A DNA stretch of 64,000 nucleotides from Planctomycetaceae bacterium. GTDB taxonomy: Bacteria; Planctomycetota; Planctomycetia; Planctomycetales; Planctomycetaceae. How positions within the stretch are numbered: the first letter of the stretch is position 1; each line of letters opens with the position of its first letter. Below the pieces are notes generated by a model. The model was not told where the DNA came from. It made no database searches and saw only the letters and a program-made list of their open reading frames with translations. Shown one piece after another: positions 18,801 to 26,385 of this stretch. Location of the stretch: contig JADZEF010000272.1 in the NCBI GenBank assembly GCA_020850695.1, forward strand, positions 1 to 64,000, written 5' to 3'. A program made the translations under genes and the position numbers.

Positions 18801-18992
18801 CAGCTCTACAAGTTTCCCGAGTGGCAGGGCTATGCCCTTTACCAGGTCGCGAAATGCGACGAGGCGCTCAACCAGTGGAGGGAAGCCGTGAGGGCGTATG
18901 AAGACATTCTGAAGAAGTATCCGGAAACGCCGGCCGCCGCCAAAGCCAAGGTCGACCTGCAGACCGCTCGGAAGAAGGTGGCGGGAGCGTAA
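15840..18992 (+). CDS. Large secreted tetratricopeptide-repeat protein
   Basis: About 1050 residues with an N-terminal export signal (MLAGTCIALALLAIMPEVARADA), then TPR units for nearly the whole length (for example AYRKFIKDYPQNEKTPFAELYLG, split over two helices). Many carry the outer-membrane-lipoprotein-like motif F(P/Q)xSxxxxxA that is also seen in BamD/YbgF/CpoB-type repeats (KRFPQSEYVPDSL, KDYPTSDRADDARL). There is no catalytic domain. The ATG at 15840 has GAGG upstream; the ATG at 15771 lacks a ribosome site and would place 23 extra residues before the basic n-region. Likely a periplasmic or envelope scaffold. It ends 33 bp before the convergent VWA gene. Confidence 0.8.
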   Translation: MRKFLSFSTRSPSKRLCGGALRSMLAGTCIALALLAIMPEVARADAALDAYNTAVGLQREKRWDLAADAYRKFIKDYPQNEKTPFAELYLGLTLISQEKYADARTVLRQFIKTYPLSKNLPDAMYRVGECGYMLNEHAAAETDLTAYVTQFPKHELVEWALPYLGDAQLRQKKFDAAAKSFGAAIEKFPKGRMADEARIGLARSYDGLKKDAEALAVYQQIAADKDSPRAPQAQMQIGTRLYEAGKYAESAAAFGKLEQQFPESPLVSSARLNAGYAFYQQNQFAEAIKRFEQAAADPKQKAAADYWIGVSQQGLGKPADAAARFQAILTAEPMGAYADKALFQLAEIDLRGGKGDVARERYLDLIKRFPQSEYVPDSLHSAAEASLRSGKIDEAQQLLDRFAKEFPNHRLQYQQDLLLGRVLDSRGDADSRSKAIARYEAVMKSPNPAAQGLARLYLARTLQKSGDHARTLEVLKPLVETSIKPDAVDPSADAVVLAANSELALKHLERTIELATPLIERPAFSAVKDQGLALRATARARSGKFNDALADLNALEKEFTASPVFAQTLIDIGEAAYAGKDYTSSALIFEKGAKREATFPHHAAAQSGLAWSEYEVGRYVEAAGHFADLVKAHPDDVARSSEAAFMQGLAFQKSNQLEKAAAAYAAAWDQLAPKEPAAADSELDGQKHHYAFRSGWKAAQVAGRLKQTAQADRLYEGVVRLFPQAKERDRVLDDWALLHYEAEDFARSDELFRRLIKDYPTSDRADDARLNLAESDYVSRKTEVARKEFIALASSPTSDANVQRRSLYNLTKIGAELRDWKDVLATATKYLARPDAANDPDRLHVEALMAEAHLNLNDARAARDLLQKLYARKAEFAKDATWFPQVRVLLAEAQLQLKEYDAVVATVDEFRRDDPQSKVLHRAEEVLGRAYKNQAKFEEARTHFNRVIADENAFRTETAAKCQFMIGETYLLQKDYRAAQINYFKVEQLYKFPEWQGYALYQVAKCDEALNQWREAVRAYEDILKKYPETPAAAKAKVDLQTARKKVAGA

Positions 18993-19025
18993 GTCGCCCT
19001 CTCGGAAATGACGAACACCGGGGCG

Positions 19026-20852
19026 CTACGTCGCCTTCCCACGCAGCACGCGCCAGTCGGCCAGGGCGGCGGCGACGATCAGAACGATGCCGAGCAGCAA
19101 CACCCACGAGTAGGGGTTGTCGATTTCGTAGTCGATGTTTGAAACCAGTTGCACCGCGTCCCGCGTGCCGGAATCGAGCGCGGCCAGGTTCGACTCGGCG
19201 GTGTCGAAGAAGTTGACCGCAAACCGTCCGAAGACACGGTCGCCGTCGCGGACCTCGTAGACGCCGACGTCGTCGAGTTGCGGGACGTCGACGACGGCGC
19301 TCCGCGCCAGCGGCCGCGACTCGCCGTTGTGCCACAACGTCAACGTCTGATCTTCCGTCGGGTCATTCGTCCCCTCGAACAGCCTAAAGCGAATCTGCTC
19401 GTTAAGGCGATAGTTCCACTGTCGCAGGCCCGGCAGGGCATCGCGGCGGAGCTCGATCAGGTTGCTCAGGAAGATCGGCCAGTCCGGACTCTCCGGGAGA
19501 TTCGACCGGGCCAGATCGATATTCATGAGATAAGCCGTCGTCTGCGTCCCCGCCGGCTGAACAAGGAGGCGATGCGAGCCGGACGAGATGAGCGGGACGC
19601 CGTCGACGTCGAGCGGCTGCACGCCTCCCCAAACGATTCCCGACAGCGTCACGCCGTTGAGCAGTGGATGCCGCTTGTCGAGGAGATAGGGCGTGCGGTC
19701 GGCGAGATCGACTGCTTTCTTCTTCGCCTCGTCCGAGCGGTCGAGCGGACCCATCCCCAGCCACCACAGGTCGCGACGCGAGGCAGGCAGCTCACCGCCG
19801 GGGCTGACGACCAGTGAAGCCGTTTCGAGTTCTGCCGCCTGCACGTCGGGAAGCGCCTTGATGACCCGATTCAACGGGGCGATGGCCGGATCTTCGGCAG
19901 GGAGATCGATCGCGACCGTCACCGTGCGGACCTGCGGCTCGATCAGCGAGATGCGGCTGTCGAGTTCGAGACCGTCGAGCGGCGCCGACGCCGTGACAAG
20001 GAGCTGCCCTAGCCCTCCCGGTACTTCCGACTCGAGCGGGACAGAGCCATTGGCCGCGACAGGCACCGTCTTTCGAAAGACTTCGCGATCGCCCGAGCGG
20101 CCGGTCACCACCACATCGGCCGGCTTCGCACCGCGATTTTCGATCCGCACGAAGACGTTCCCGCGGGCGCGGACGCTGTCGAAGTTCCAGCGTGCGGAGG
20201 AGACCGAAATGTTGCCGAGCGGCCGTCCGACCGCCACGCACTCCATCGCCTGCGGGACCACCGATTCCTTATCGGGTACCCGATCGGTCAGGAAGAGGAG
20301 GCCGGTGGCTTTTTCGGCGAGTTGGGCAGCGAGATCCCACGTCGGACCGAACTCGTGTCGCGGGAGTCGCGGCTGCCACGATTCGAGCTTCCGCTTCGCC
20401 TCGTCCCACGGAACCGCCGGACCGACCAGCATCGTGGGACGCGGTCCTGTCAGCAGGATGGTGATGGCCCCGCGACGACCGATAGCGTCCATTCGCCGGT
20501 CGATGACATCGATCGCCGCATTGCGAAAGGACGAATCTCCCGCGGGAAGGGCCGACATCGAGGCCGAGTTGTCCAGCACCACCACGAGATGCTGGACCCC
20601 GGTGGCCGAACCGAATTGCGGACGGGACAACACGAGCGTGAGAAGCAGCGCCGCGAGGAGTTCGAGCAGGAGCGACGGCGTGACGGGCAGACGCTCGCGG
20701 GTGCGGCCGGCCGAGCGAACCTTCGTCTCGACGCCCCATAAATGAAGGCCTGCCACCGGCAGCACTGGAAACCGCCGGTGATACAGGTGGATGATGACGA
20801 TGGCGGGGAGGGCCAGAAGGCCGAGCAACCCCCAGGGATTGGCGAACGTCAC
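19026..20852 (-). CDS. BatA-type membrane protein with VWA domain
   Basis: A 608-residue protein starting at GTG 20852. The first 26 residues (FANPWGLLGLLALPAIVIIHLYHRR) match the BatA N-terminal domain: membrane helix then basic cluster. A second helix (about 60-77) precedes a VWA domain with MIDAS motif D94-x-S96-x-S98 (VVLDNSASM). The long periplasm-facing part (about 200-570) has beta-rich segments such as NVFVRIENRGAKPADVVV, and a final helix lies near 583-600. In the classic Bat/MoxR operon a MoxR ATPase and DUF58 protein accompany it; none is present here. Probably an envelope scaffold binding divalent metal; the role is inferred. Confidence 0.85.
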   Translation of the reverse strand: MTFANPWGLLGLLALPAIVIIHLYHRRFPVLPVAGLHLWGVETKVRSAGRTRERLPVTPSLLLELLAALLLTLVLSRPQFGSATGVQHLVVVLDNSASMSALPAGDSSFRNAAIDVIDRRMDAIGRRGAITILLTGPRPTMLVGPAVPWDEAKRKLESWQPRLPRHEFGPTWDLAAQLAEKATGLLFLTDRVPDKESVVPQAMECVAVGRPLGNISVSSARWNFDSVRARGNVFVRIENRGAKPADVVVTGRSGDREVFRKTVPVAANGSVPLESEVPGGLGQLLVTASAPLDGLELDSRISLIEPQVRTVTVAIDLPAEDPAIAPLNRVIKALPDVQAAELETASLVVSPGGELPASRRDLWWLGMGPLDRSDEAKKKAVDLADRTPYLLDKRHPLLNGVTLSGIVWGGVQPLDVDGVPLISSGSHRLLVQPAGTQTTAYLMNIDLARSNLPESPDWPIFLSNLIELRRDALPGLRQWNYRLNEQIRFRLFEGTNDPTEDQTLTLWHNGESRPLARSAVVDVPQLDDVGVYEVRDGDRVFGRFAVNFFDTAESNLAALDSGTRDAVQLVSNIDYEIDNPYSWVLLLGIVLIVAAALADWRVLRGKAT

Positions 20853-20964
20853 GGGGTGGAATTGCAGGCGTTAAGGGCGTGTCGGTCGGCGGATTCTATT
20901 CTGACTGGAAATCGCCAGCGTAACGACGGCACTCCGCGCACGAAAGCAGCCGTTTCAGGGAACG

Positions 20965-21825
20965 TCAGCCCAACTCGCTGCCGATCGCGTAGATGGCCTC
21001 GGTGTCGAGGACCAGATCATTCGCGGTGAAGAGCTTCTTCAGCGCTGCTTTGTGGATCTTCATCTTCGTCCCACCGACGCCGATTGCGCCATAGCAGAGA
21101 ACGCCGTTCCGCTCGACCGCCTTGTCCATCACCTCGACGCCGGCGATTCCCGCGGGCGGCACCGCGTTGAGATCGATAGCCACCTTCAGTGCGGACATCC
21201 CCTTCACCTGCTCCGCCGAAAGCAGTTCGACTCCCGCCGCTCCCGCTGCAATCACGACGGCAACCCCTTCGCACGCCTTTTCAAGTTCCGCCGAAGAGGT
21301 CGATTGCACCGGCGTCAGCTCGGCGCCCGGCACCGCCGCGACAATCGCGTCGCACGTCTGTCGGGCGCGGTCGACCGATCGCGACGCCACGCGAACTCGC
21401 GCTCCTTCCTTCGCCAGCAACTGCGAGGCCCGTTGTCCCACCGGGCCGGTACCTGCCAGAACCAGCGCGTCCGCGCCCTTCAGTGTGACATGCTTCCGCG
21501 CCGCCAGCACCGCGGCTGCCGCCGTGGTATTGGAGCCATTCGAATCCATCATGACCGACACCCGCATCGGTCCGAAAAAGATCTTCTTCACCCGCTTCAG
21601 CAGGGCTTCGCCGTCGGCCACCTGGCTGCCGCCGAGAAAGATCGCCGTGCTCTTCAGATCGGGCACGCCGCGCGTGAACATCGCCCCGTGCACCAGCGTC
21701 TCGACATTCCCCGCATTCACGCCGCCGTAGCTGAAAAGCTCGTCGACTCCGGCGTCCACGGCCACCACCCGGTCGAACGTGCTCGGAAGGGAATCGGTAT
21801 CAAGCTGGATGAGAATCGTCTTCAT
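20965..21825 (-). CDS. mtdC: NAD(P)-dependent methylene-tetrahydromethanopterin dehydrogenase (MtdC type)
   Basis: A 286-residue cytoplasmic enzyme oxidizing methylene-H4MPT to methenyl-H4MPT in formaldehyde oxidation. It has the two-domain MtdA/MtdB/MtdC layout: an N-terminal pterin domain (ILIQLDTDSLPSTFDRVVAVDAGVD, split over strand and helix; MMDSNGSNTTAAA with the catalytic region) and a Rossmann domain with VLAGTGPVGQRASQLLA and the ribose-phosphate-contacting RVASRS. MtdC is the form described from planctomycetes. The ATG at 21825 fits the family N terminus; there is no strong ribosome site. It lies 125 bp after fae on the same strand with a likely terminator between. Naming MtdC rather than MtdB rests on the organism type, not on residues I can verify. 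Confidence 0.85.
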   Translation of the reverse strand: MKTILIQLDTDSLPSTFDRVVAVDAGVDELFSYGGVNAGNVETLVHGAMFTRGVPDLKSTAIFLGGSQVADGEALLKRVKKIFFGPMRVSVMMDSNGSNTTAAAAVLAARKHVTLKGADALVLAGTGPVGQRASQLLAKEGARVRVASRSVDRARQTCDAIVAAVPGAELTPVQSTSSAELEKACEGVAVVIAAGAAGVELLSAEQVKGMSALKVAIDLNAVPPAGIAGVEVMDKAVERNGVLCYGAIGVGGTKMKIHKAALKKLFTANDLVLDTEAIYAIGSELG

Positions 21826-21889
21826 GGGTGAAAGGTCGTCGTTTTCCGGATGAGTGTGATCGAGACGCCGTCCCCGGTACGGGGGAACG

Positions 21890-21918
21890 AAAAGACCCTC
21901 GCCAGGACGACGAGGGTC
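21890..21918 (-). terminator. Intrinsic terminator between fae and mtdC
   Basis: On the minus strand an 8-bp perfect stem, GACCCTCG/CGAGGGTC (21918-21911 with 21901-21894), is followed immediately by TTTTCGTT. It lies 33 bp after the fae stop codon and about 65 bp before mtdC. It should end or reduce transcription from fae, so mtdC may depend on read-through. Confidence 0.75.
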
Positions 21919-21950
21919 TCGTTGATCCGCGAACTCTGCCCACAAGAGAA

Positions 21951-22448
21951 TCACTTGGGCGAGAACGGATGCTTCGCCGAGTCCTTCTTCGCGACGACTT
22001 CCGAAACCTTCGGTTCGCCCTTCATGGCCCGCTCGATCGAGAGCTTCGTCGCTTCGTAGTTGTACTCATAGATCTTGGTGTCGTCCGAGGCCTGCCAGTG
22101 GATGAACACCCCGCACACGATGACGAGGTCTTCGGCCTGGTCCTTCGGAATGACGCCGGAGGCGACGCAATCGGCGACCGCCTTCGCCACGGCGGCCTGG
22201 GCGGGGCCGAACATCTGCACGGCCTGCTTCGCCCCCTTGATGGTCACCTTCGTGATCAGCACGGTGGCGGGCTTCACGGCCAGGTTCGGCGTCAGCACGG
22301 CCAGCAGGTTGCTGTGGCCGGCCTTCTGATCGGCCAGGGCGTTCGCGAACGCCACGCCCACCGGGCCGGACTTGCTGCCGATCAGCAGGTCGATATGGGC
22401 CACTTCATTTCCTTCGCCGACCAGCGCTTCACCAATGTACATCGACAT
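21951..22448 (-). CDS. fae: Formaldehyde-activating enzyme (5,6,7,8-tetrahydromethanopterin hydro-lyase)
   Basis: A 165-residue enzyme condensing formaldehyde with tetrahydromethanopterin to methylene-H4MPT, the substrate of the neighbouring dehydrogenase. The length and N terminus ([22 protein letters not shown]) match the Fae family, with the catalytic His at position 18 (EVAHIDL). Further conserved stretches are [25 protein letters not shown] (two parts) and [26 protein letters not shown]. The ATG at 22448 has GGGAG upstream; an ATG two codons later is possible. The protein is soluble and cytoplasmic. The rest of the C1 pathway (mch, formyltransferase complex, pterin synthesis) is not in this window. 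Confidence 0.93.
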   Translation of the reverse strand: MSMYIGEALVGEGNEVAHIDLLIGSKSGPVGVAFANALADQKAGHSNLLAVLTPNLAVKPATVLITKVTIKGAKQAVQMFGPAQAAVAKAVADCVASGVIPKDQAEDLVIVCGVFIHWQASDDTKIYEYNYEATKLSIERAMKGEPKVSEVVAKKDSAKHPFSPK

Positions 22449-22693
22449 GTCATTGACTCCCGAGTGGGTGCACCAGGTTGATCACCACCTTGCGGCAAGC
22501 CGAACACACTCTGGCAGGCCTGCCGCAATCGGACGTTGTGTGCGCTGGCCGAGGCCGGTCCGGGGAATCCAGCACGCCGGATGCGGCAATGGCCGCCGCC
22601 ACTCGACAGACGCAGTCGTCCTGACAGCGGCATGTCATAACGCACTACGGTGCTGAAATCCAGCAACCGACGCCCACCGCCGTGCGGGAACGT

Positions 22694-24070
22694 CTATCGG
22701 AACAGCGGACGCGGCCCGGATCCGGTAAGGGCCCGCTCACGGGTGCGGATTTCGGGCATCGCCGGAGCGTGGGAGGGTGGGGTCACGACGCTCGCTTCCA
22801 CGGCCACCTCCGGCTGCGGGCGCCCCAGGTGATTCAGCCGCGGGCGGAATACTGCCATGAGGATCATCGGCAGGTACCAGAGGACATACACACTCCCCTT
22901 CTGGGGATACCAGAACTGCGTGCCGATGACGATGGCGGCCGAATGGGCCAGCAGGTCTTCGAGCGTCTTGGTCCGCGGCCAGATCGTCAGGACAACCACC
23001 ATCACCGCAAATGCCGCGAACAGAGGGATGCGGTAGGCGGGATCGTAGAGGCTCCAAAATCCGGACGGGTCGGCATCACGGAATTCCAGGAGGGTCCATT
23101 CGATCGAGCCGAGCGTCTGCTGCACGAAGGATGAGCGATCGGCCGATGTCAGGGCGAGCGTGCCCAGCAGCACCGCCGCCACGATGCCAAGCGCCAGCCC
23201 GAATCGCACCGCCCCGCGACGCCCGTAGAACGACCCCCACAGCGGAAGCAGGAACACCGGATAGAAGACGGTCCCGCACGCCAGTCCCAGCAATCCCCCC
23301 GCCACCATCGGTCGTCGGTACGCCACGAAAGCCCAAGCAACCAGTGCCGCGGGAAGCACGTGGTTGACCTTGCCGATATCGTATGCGGTGCAGGGAAGAA
23401 GCAGGTAGAGCGTCGCCATGGCGACGCCCGCGGAGCGATCGCCGAAGTGGATCTGCCCGGCGACCAGCAATGCCGCCAGGACCGCAATGTGGGCGAGGAT
23501 CACCATGATGCGGGCCGCCACGATCTCGACCATGCCATGATCGGCCTTCTCGGCCTCCCGATCGGTGGCGACCGCATTCTTCACGACCGCACTCGAGATG
23601 GGCACCACGGGCGCTGCCAGCAGAGACGTCGCCGGCCCCGCTTCCACGGAGTTCTGGAGCTCCGACGCATCTTTGCGGTGGATGAGCTTGTCGGCCCGGC
23701 GGACAGTATCGACAGTCGATTGCGGTGGCGGACTCGCCGCGACGATCGCCATCAGAAAAGCGAACGCCGAGATGCCGAGAAATCCCATCCCGGCCGCATT
23801 CAGATTCGATTCCAGTTGCGGGCGGCGGGTCAACAACCCATCACACAGAACACGAACGAGCATCAGCCCTGCAACGCCGAACATCCAGACGTCCCCCAGC
23901 GTCTGTCCCTGCTTGAGGAACACAAACCCGGGCGACATGGCAAGCAGCAACGCGAGATCTAGGTTCCTGAGCGACCAGATCCGTCCAAAGCGGAAGAAGA
24001 CGGAGACGATCAGCAGGAACGACAGGTAAAACCACGTTGCGGCATTGACTTCGAATCCGACTGATTCCAT
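22694..24070 (-). CDS. Polytopic membrane protein, unknown function
   Basis: A 458-residue integral membrane protein with roughly ten hydrophobic segments, including YLSFLLIVSVFFRFG near the N terminus, AFAFLMAIVAAS, ILAHIAVLAALLVAG, LGLALGIVAAVLLGTLAL and LFAAFAVMVVVLTIWP. A loop of about 65 residues after the third or fourth helix contains Lys/Asp/Arg-rich sequence. The residues RRPxLxSNL and a conserved-looking FWYPQKGSVYVLWYLPM segment near the end may be functional. GGGAG precedes the ATG at 24070. Topology recalls GT-C or O-antigen-polymerase-like proteins, but no diagnostic motif is visible. It lies 245 bp upstream of fae on the same strand. Confidence 0.65.
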   Translation of the reverse strand: MESVGFEVNAATWFYLSFLLIVSVFFRFGRIWSLRNLDLALLLAMSPGFVFLKQGQTLGDVWMFGVAGLMLVRVLCDGLLTRRPQLESNLNAAGMGFLGISAFAFLMAIVAASPPPQSTVDTVRRADKLIHRKDASELQNSVEAGPATSLLAAPVVPISSAVVKNAVATDREAEKADHGMVEIVAARIMVILAHIAVLAALLVAGQIHFGDRSAGVAMATLYLLLPCTAYDIGKVNHVLPAALVAWAFVAYRRPMVAGGLLGLACGTVFYPVFLLPLWGSFYGRRGAVRFGLALGIVAAVLLGTLALTSADRSSFVQQTLGSIEWTLLEFRDADPSGFWSLYDPAYRIPLFAAFAVMVVVLTIWPRTKTLEDLLAHSAAIVIGTQFWYPQKGSVYVLWYLPMILMAVFRPRLNHLGRPQPEVAVEASVVTPPSHAPAMPEIRTRERALTGSGPRPLFR

Positions 24071-24488
24071 ACCGCACTCCCTCGAGAGCGGCCGGGCCCC
24101 AATTTGACGCCATCTTGAGAGGGTCGGCGCCGGTTGGCCGACGGGGCTCGGCAGCGTGCATCCTTCCTTGAATTGCGCGAAGTCGCCCCGCTGTCAGGGC
24201 AGGTTGATTCCCCACCACGTCGTAGTGACGTGTCGCCGCCGCAGGCCGGAACGCACCCCCTCAAACGGCAATCCAGGCTGCGAGAACAGCTTGGATTCGG
24301 GATCAACGGCGGGGATCCTGTCCGGGTAAACGCGATTCGGACAGATGTTCCGTACCCCACTCAACGCCCCCAGTTTAGGAATCCCCGTCCGGCATTCCAA
24401 GTAATTTCATCGGGAAATGTCCAAACTTTTTGCTCCGCATGATATGCGGACTCACGTGTGACTTCATTTCTGCCGCGGTGTGGCATGC
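24071..24488. other. Intergenic region without a recognised feature
   Basis: 418 bp between two minus-strand genes. Short open frames here lack codon bias and family features. I see no hairpin, promoter or repeat that stands out. Confidence 0.5.
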
Positions 24489-25556
24489 TCAACCTGCGCT
24501 AAAACCACCGGACCAGCGTTGGCGCAGCATGTCGCTTCGTGAAAGGACGCTTTCGGCGCCCAGTGCTTCCCAGCGGGTTTTCCAGTGCTCGGCAGCCGCG
24601 TAGTCCTCGTCCACGAATCCGGTGCGCCGGGCCTCGGCATTCCAGCCCCGCAGGACGTCGAGCGTTTCGAACAGAAAGAGGGCCGACCGGTATGTCTCGC
24701 CGCGCGATTCTATGGTCTGGCCGGAGACGTCCAGTCGATCGAACCAGCTATCGATTCGAGGACCTTCCCGCAGCGTGCGGTCCGCCGCCGTCACGATCCA
24801 CAGCGTCAGGTCGCGTCGGCCGGCGGCGTTGGCAGCACGGAAATAGGCATCAAGCAATCGCCGTTCGCACTCCACCAATCGGGATGAGTCGGCCGGCTCG
24901 CCCTGACGATGGCGGGCGGCGCGGTCGAGAAAACTTCCGACAAGCCGGTCCTGCCAGGCCTCCAGAATCCACTGCGTTTCGGGGGCGAACCAGGGGCTGA
25001 AGTCGACCCGCAACGCCGTGACTTTAGACAACTCCCCCCATAGCAGACGAACCATGCCGTCGTTCGACCAGGGGGCGACTCCGGTCAATTGCCCCGCCAC
25101 CGGACTCTTGCGCAATGCGTTCCAGGCAAGGCAGGCGAATACACGATCGCCCGTCGTCAGGCGCTCGGACGCCTCCCAGCCCTTCAGAGGCTCCCGCGCG
25201 TTGTCTGAGGAGGCCAGCCAGAAGAGAAGGTCGACGACGAATGGCGAGAAATGGAGGCGGAGAGCCTCGGGACGATGTCGCTCCCAGAGCCGACCGGACC
25301 GCGACTGGTCATTGTGAAAGAAGTCGGTGCGCTTCCAGCCGTCGCGGGCCAGTTGCGAGACGAGCCCGCGACGCAACCGCTGTTGAATCAGTTCGACTGC
25401 GGAGCGGCGCAGCGTCAAGGGGGCTTTGGCACGCGGCAAAGGGGTGAGCCCCAAGGCGGCGGGGGAAGTCCGGCCCAGCAGCGCATCCAGGAGCATCAAC
25501 ACGCGCTGCTCGAACGGAGAGATGCGGCGTGTGTCGGAACTGTGGTTCAGGGACAT
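24489..25556 (-). CDS. Conserved-looking cytoplasmic protein, unknown function
   Basis: A 355-residue, Arg- and Trp-rich, mostly helical protein without signal peptide or membrane helix. The N-terminal part (FEQRVLMLLDALLGR) and the central RLHFSPFVVDLLFWLASS and FACLAWNALRKSPVAG look like a folded helical domain, and the C-terminal half carries LFLFETLDVLRGWNAEARRTGF. No catalytic motif is evident. It is divergent from the plus-strand membrane protein at 25765 and stands alone. It could belong to a planctomycete-specific family; no function is assigned. Confidence 0.6.
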   Translation of the reverse strand: MSLNHSSDTRRISPFEQRVLMLLDALLGRTSPAALGLTPLPRAKAPLTLRRSAVELIQQRLRRGLVSQLARDGWKRTDFFHNDQSRSGRLWERHRPEALRLHFSPFVVDLLFWLASSDNAREPLKGWEASERLTTGDRVFACLAWNALRKSPVAGQLTGVAPWSNDGMVRLLWGELSKVTALRVDFSPWFAPETQWILEAWQDRLVGSFLDRAARHRQGEPADSSRLVECERRLLDAYFRAANAAGRRDLTLWIVTAADRTLREGPRIDSWFDRLDVSGQTIESRGETYRSALFLFETLDVLRGWNAEARRTGFVDEDYAAAEHWKTRWEALGAESVLSRSDMLRQRWSGGFSAG

Positions 25557-25764
25557 GGACGTTCCGGACGATTCGGCGAGAGTCCTGCTATCAGGCAGCG
25601 TGTTCGATCACGCCTCTTGCGACACAGGTCATTTCACAACTTGTCCTGAATCGTATGGTCCGGCCGATCGTGATGAACAGCCGACGCCCCACCCAATCAA
25701 AGATGCTCCCCTCGACGGCGCGACTACAATCCCCGGATTCCCCGCCACGACAAACCACTTTGCG

Positions 25765-26235
25765 ATGTCATCCATGCCAAAACCCATGCCCCCAGCAAGA
25801 GTGAAGAACTTCTCGCCGGCTCCGTCATGGATGCGTTGGCTTCTTCTCCTCGCCGGGATCTACAACCTGGCCTGGGGCGCGGCGGTGATCGCCTTCCCTG
25901 TTGCGTCGTATCGGTGGTGCGGCTTCCCGGACTCGCAGGCGTCGATGCCGCTTTGGCAGTGCCTCGGGATGATTGTCGGCGTCTACGGAATCGGCTACGC
26001 GATCGCCGCCTTCGATCCCGTCCGTCACTGGCCGATCGTGCTTGTGGGATTGCTTGGCAAGGTCTTCGGTCCGATCGGGATGGCGCACGCCATTTGGAAC
26101 GGAACACTTCCGTTGTCTGCCGGACGGACCTGTTTGTCCAACGACCTGATCTGGTGGATTCCGTTTACGGCGATTTTGGCTTACGCGAGGAGGATCGAAC
26201 GCTCCGCGAATGACACGCTGTCGAGTGCCTCGTGA
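25765..26235 (+). CDS. Small four-helix membrane protein of a conserved uncharacterised family
   Basis: A 156-residue protein with four hydrophobic helices: WLLLLAGIYNLAWGAAVI, CLGMIVGVYGIGYAIAA, WPIVLVGLLGKVFGPIG and LIWWIPFTAILAYA. The conserved-looking words YNLAWG, WQCLGMIVG, DPVRHWPIVLVGLLGKVFGPIG and NDLIWW suggest a family that is widespread but uncharacterised. The start is uncertain: ATG at 25765, 25774 or 25786 are all in frame and none has a good ribosome site. It lies in its own transcription unit between a divergent and a convergent neighbour. Confidence 0.6.
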   Translation: MSSMPKPMPPARVKNFSPAPSWMRWLLLLAGIYNLAWGAAVIAFPVASYRWCGFPDSQASMPLWQCLGMIVGVYGIGYAIAAFDPVRHWPIVLVGLLGKVFGPIGMAHAIWNGTLPLSAGRTCLSNDLIWWIPFTAILAYARRIERSANDTLSSAS

Positions 26236-26262
26236 TTGCGGTCCGACTCAAAGCGCAAAAGG

Positions 26263-26344
26263 CAGGCCACGGAAACGACGGAGAGAACGGATCGTCACCG
26301 ACCATCCCGGGCCGTTCCATCGAATCTACCGTTTCCGTGGCCTG
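26263..26344. repeat. Perfect 15-bp inverted repeat, CCACGGAAA family
   Basis: CAGGCCACGGAAACG (26263-26277) and its exact complement at 26330-26344 flank about 50 bp. Related CCACGGAAA fold-backs occur at 1587-1716 and 40731-40822. Here it lies between convergent genes and may act as a bidirectional transcription end. Confidence 0.7.
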
Positions 26345-26385
26345 TGAACTGCGAGCACATCACCGAGCGAGACGTCGGTCGCACC

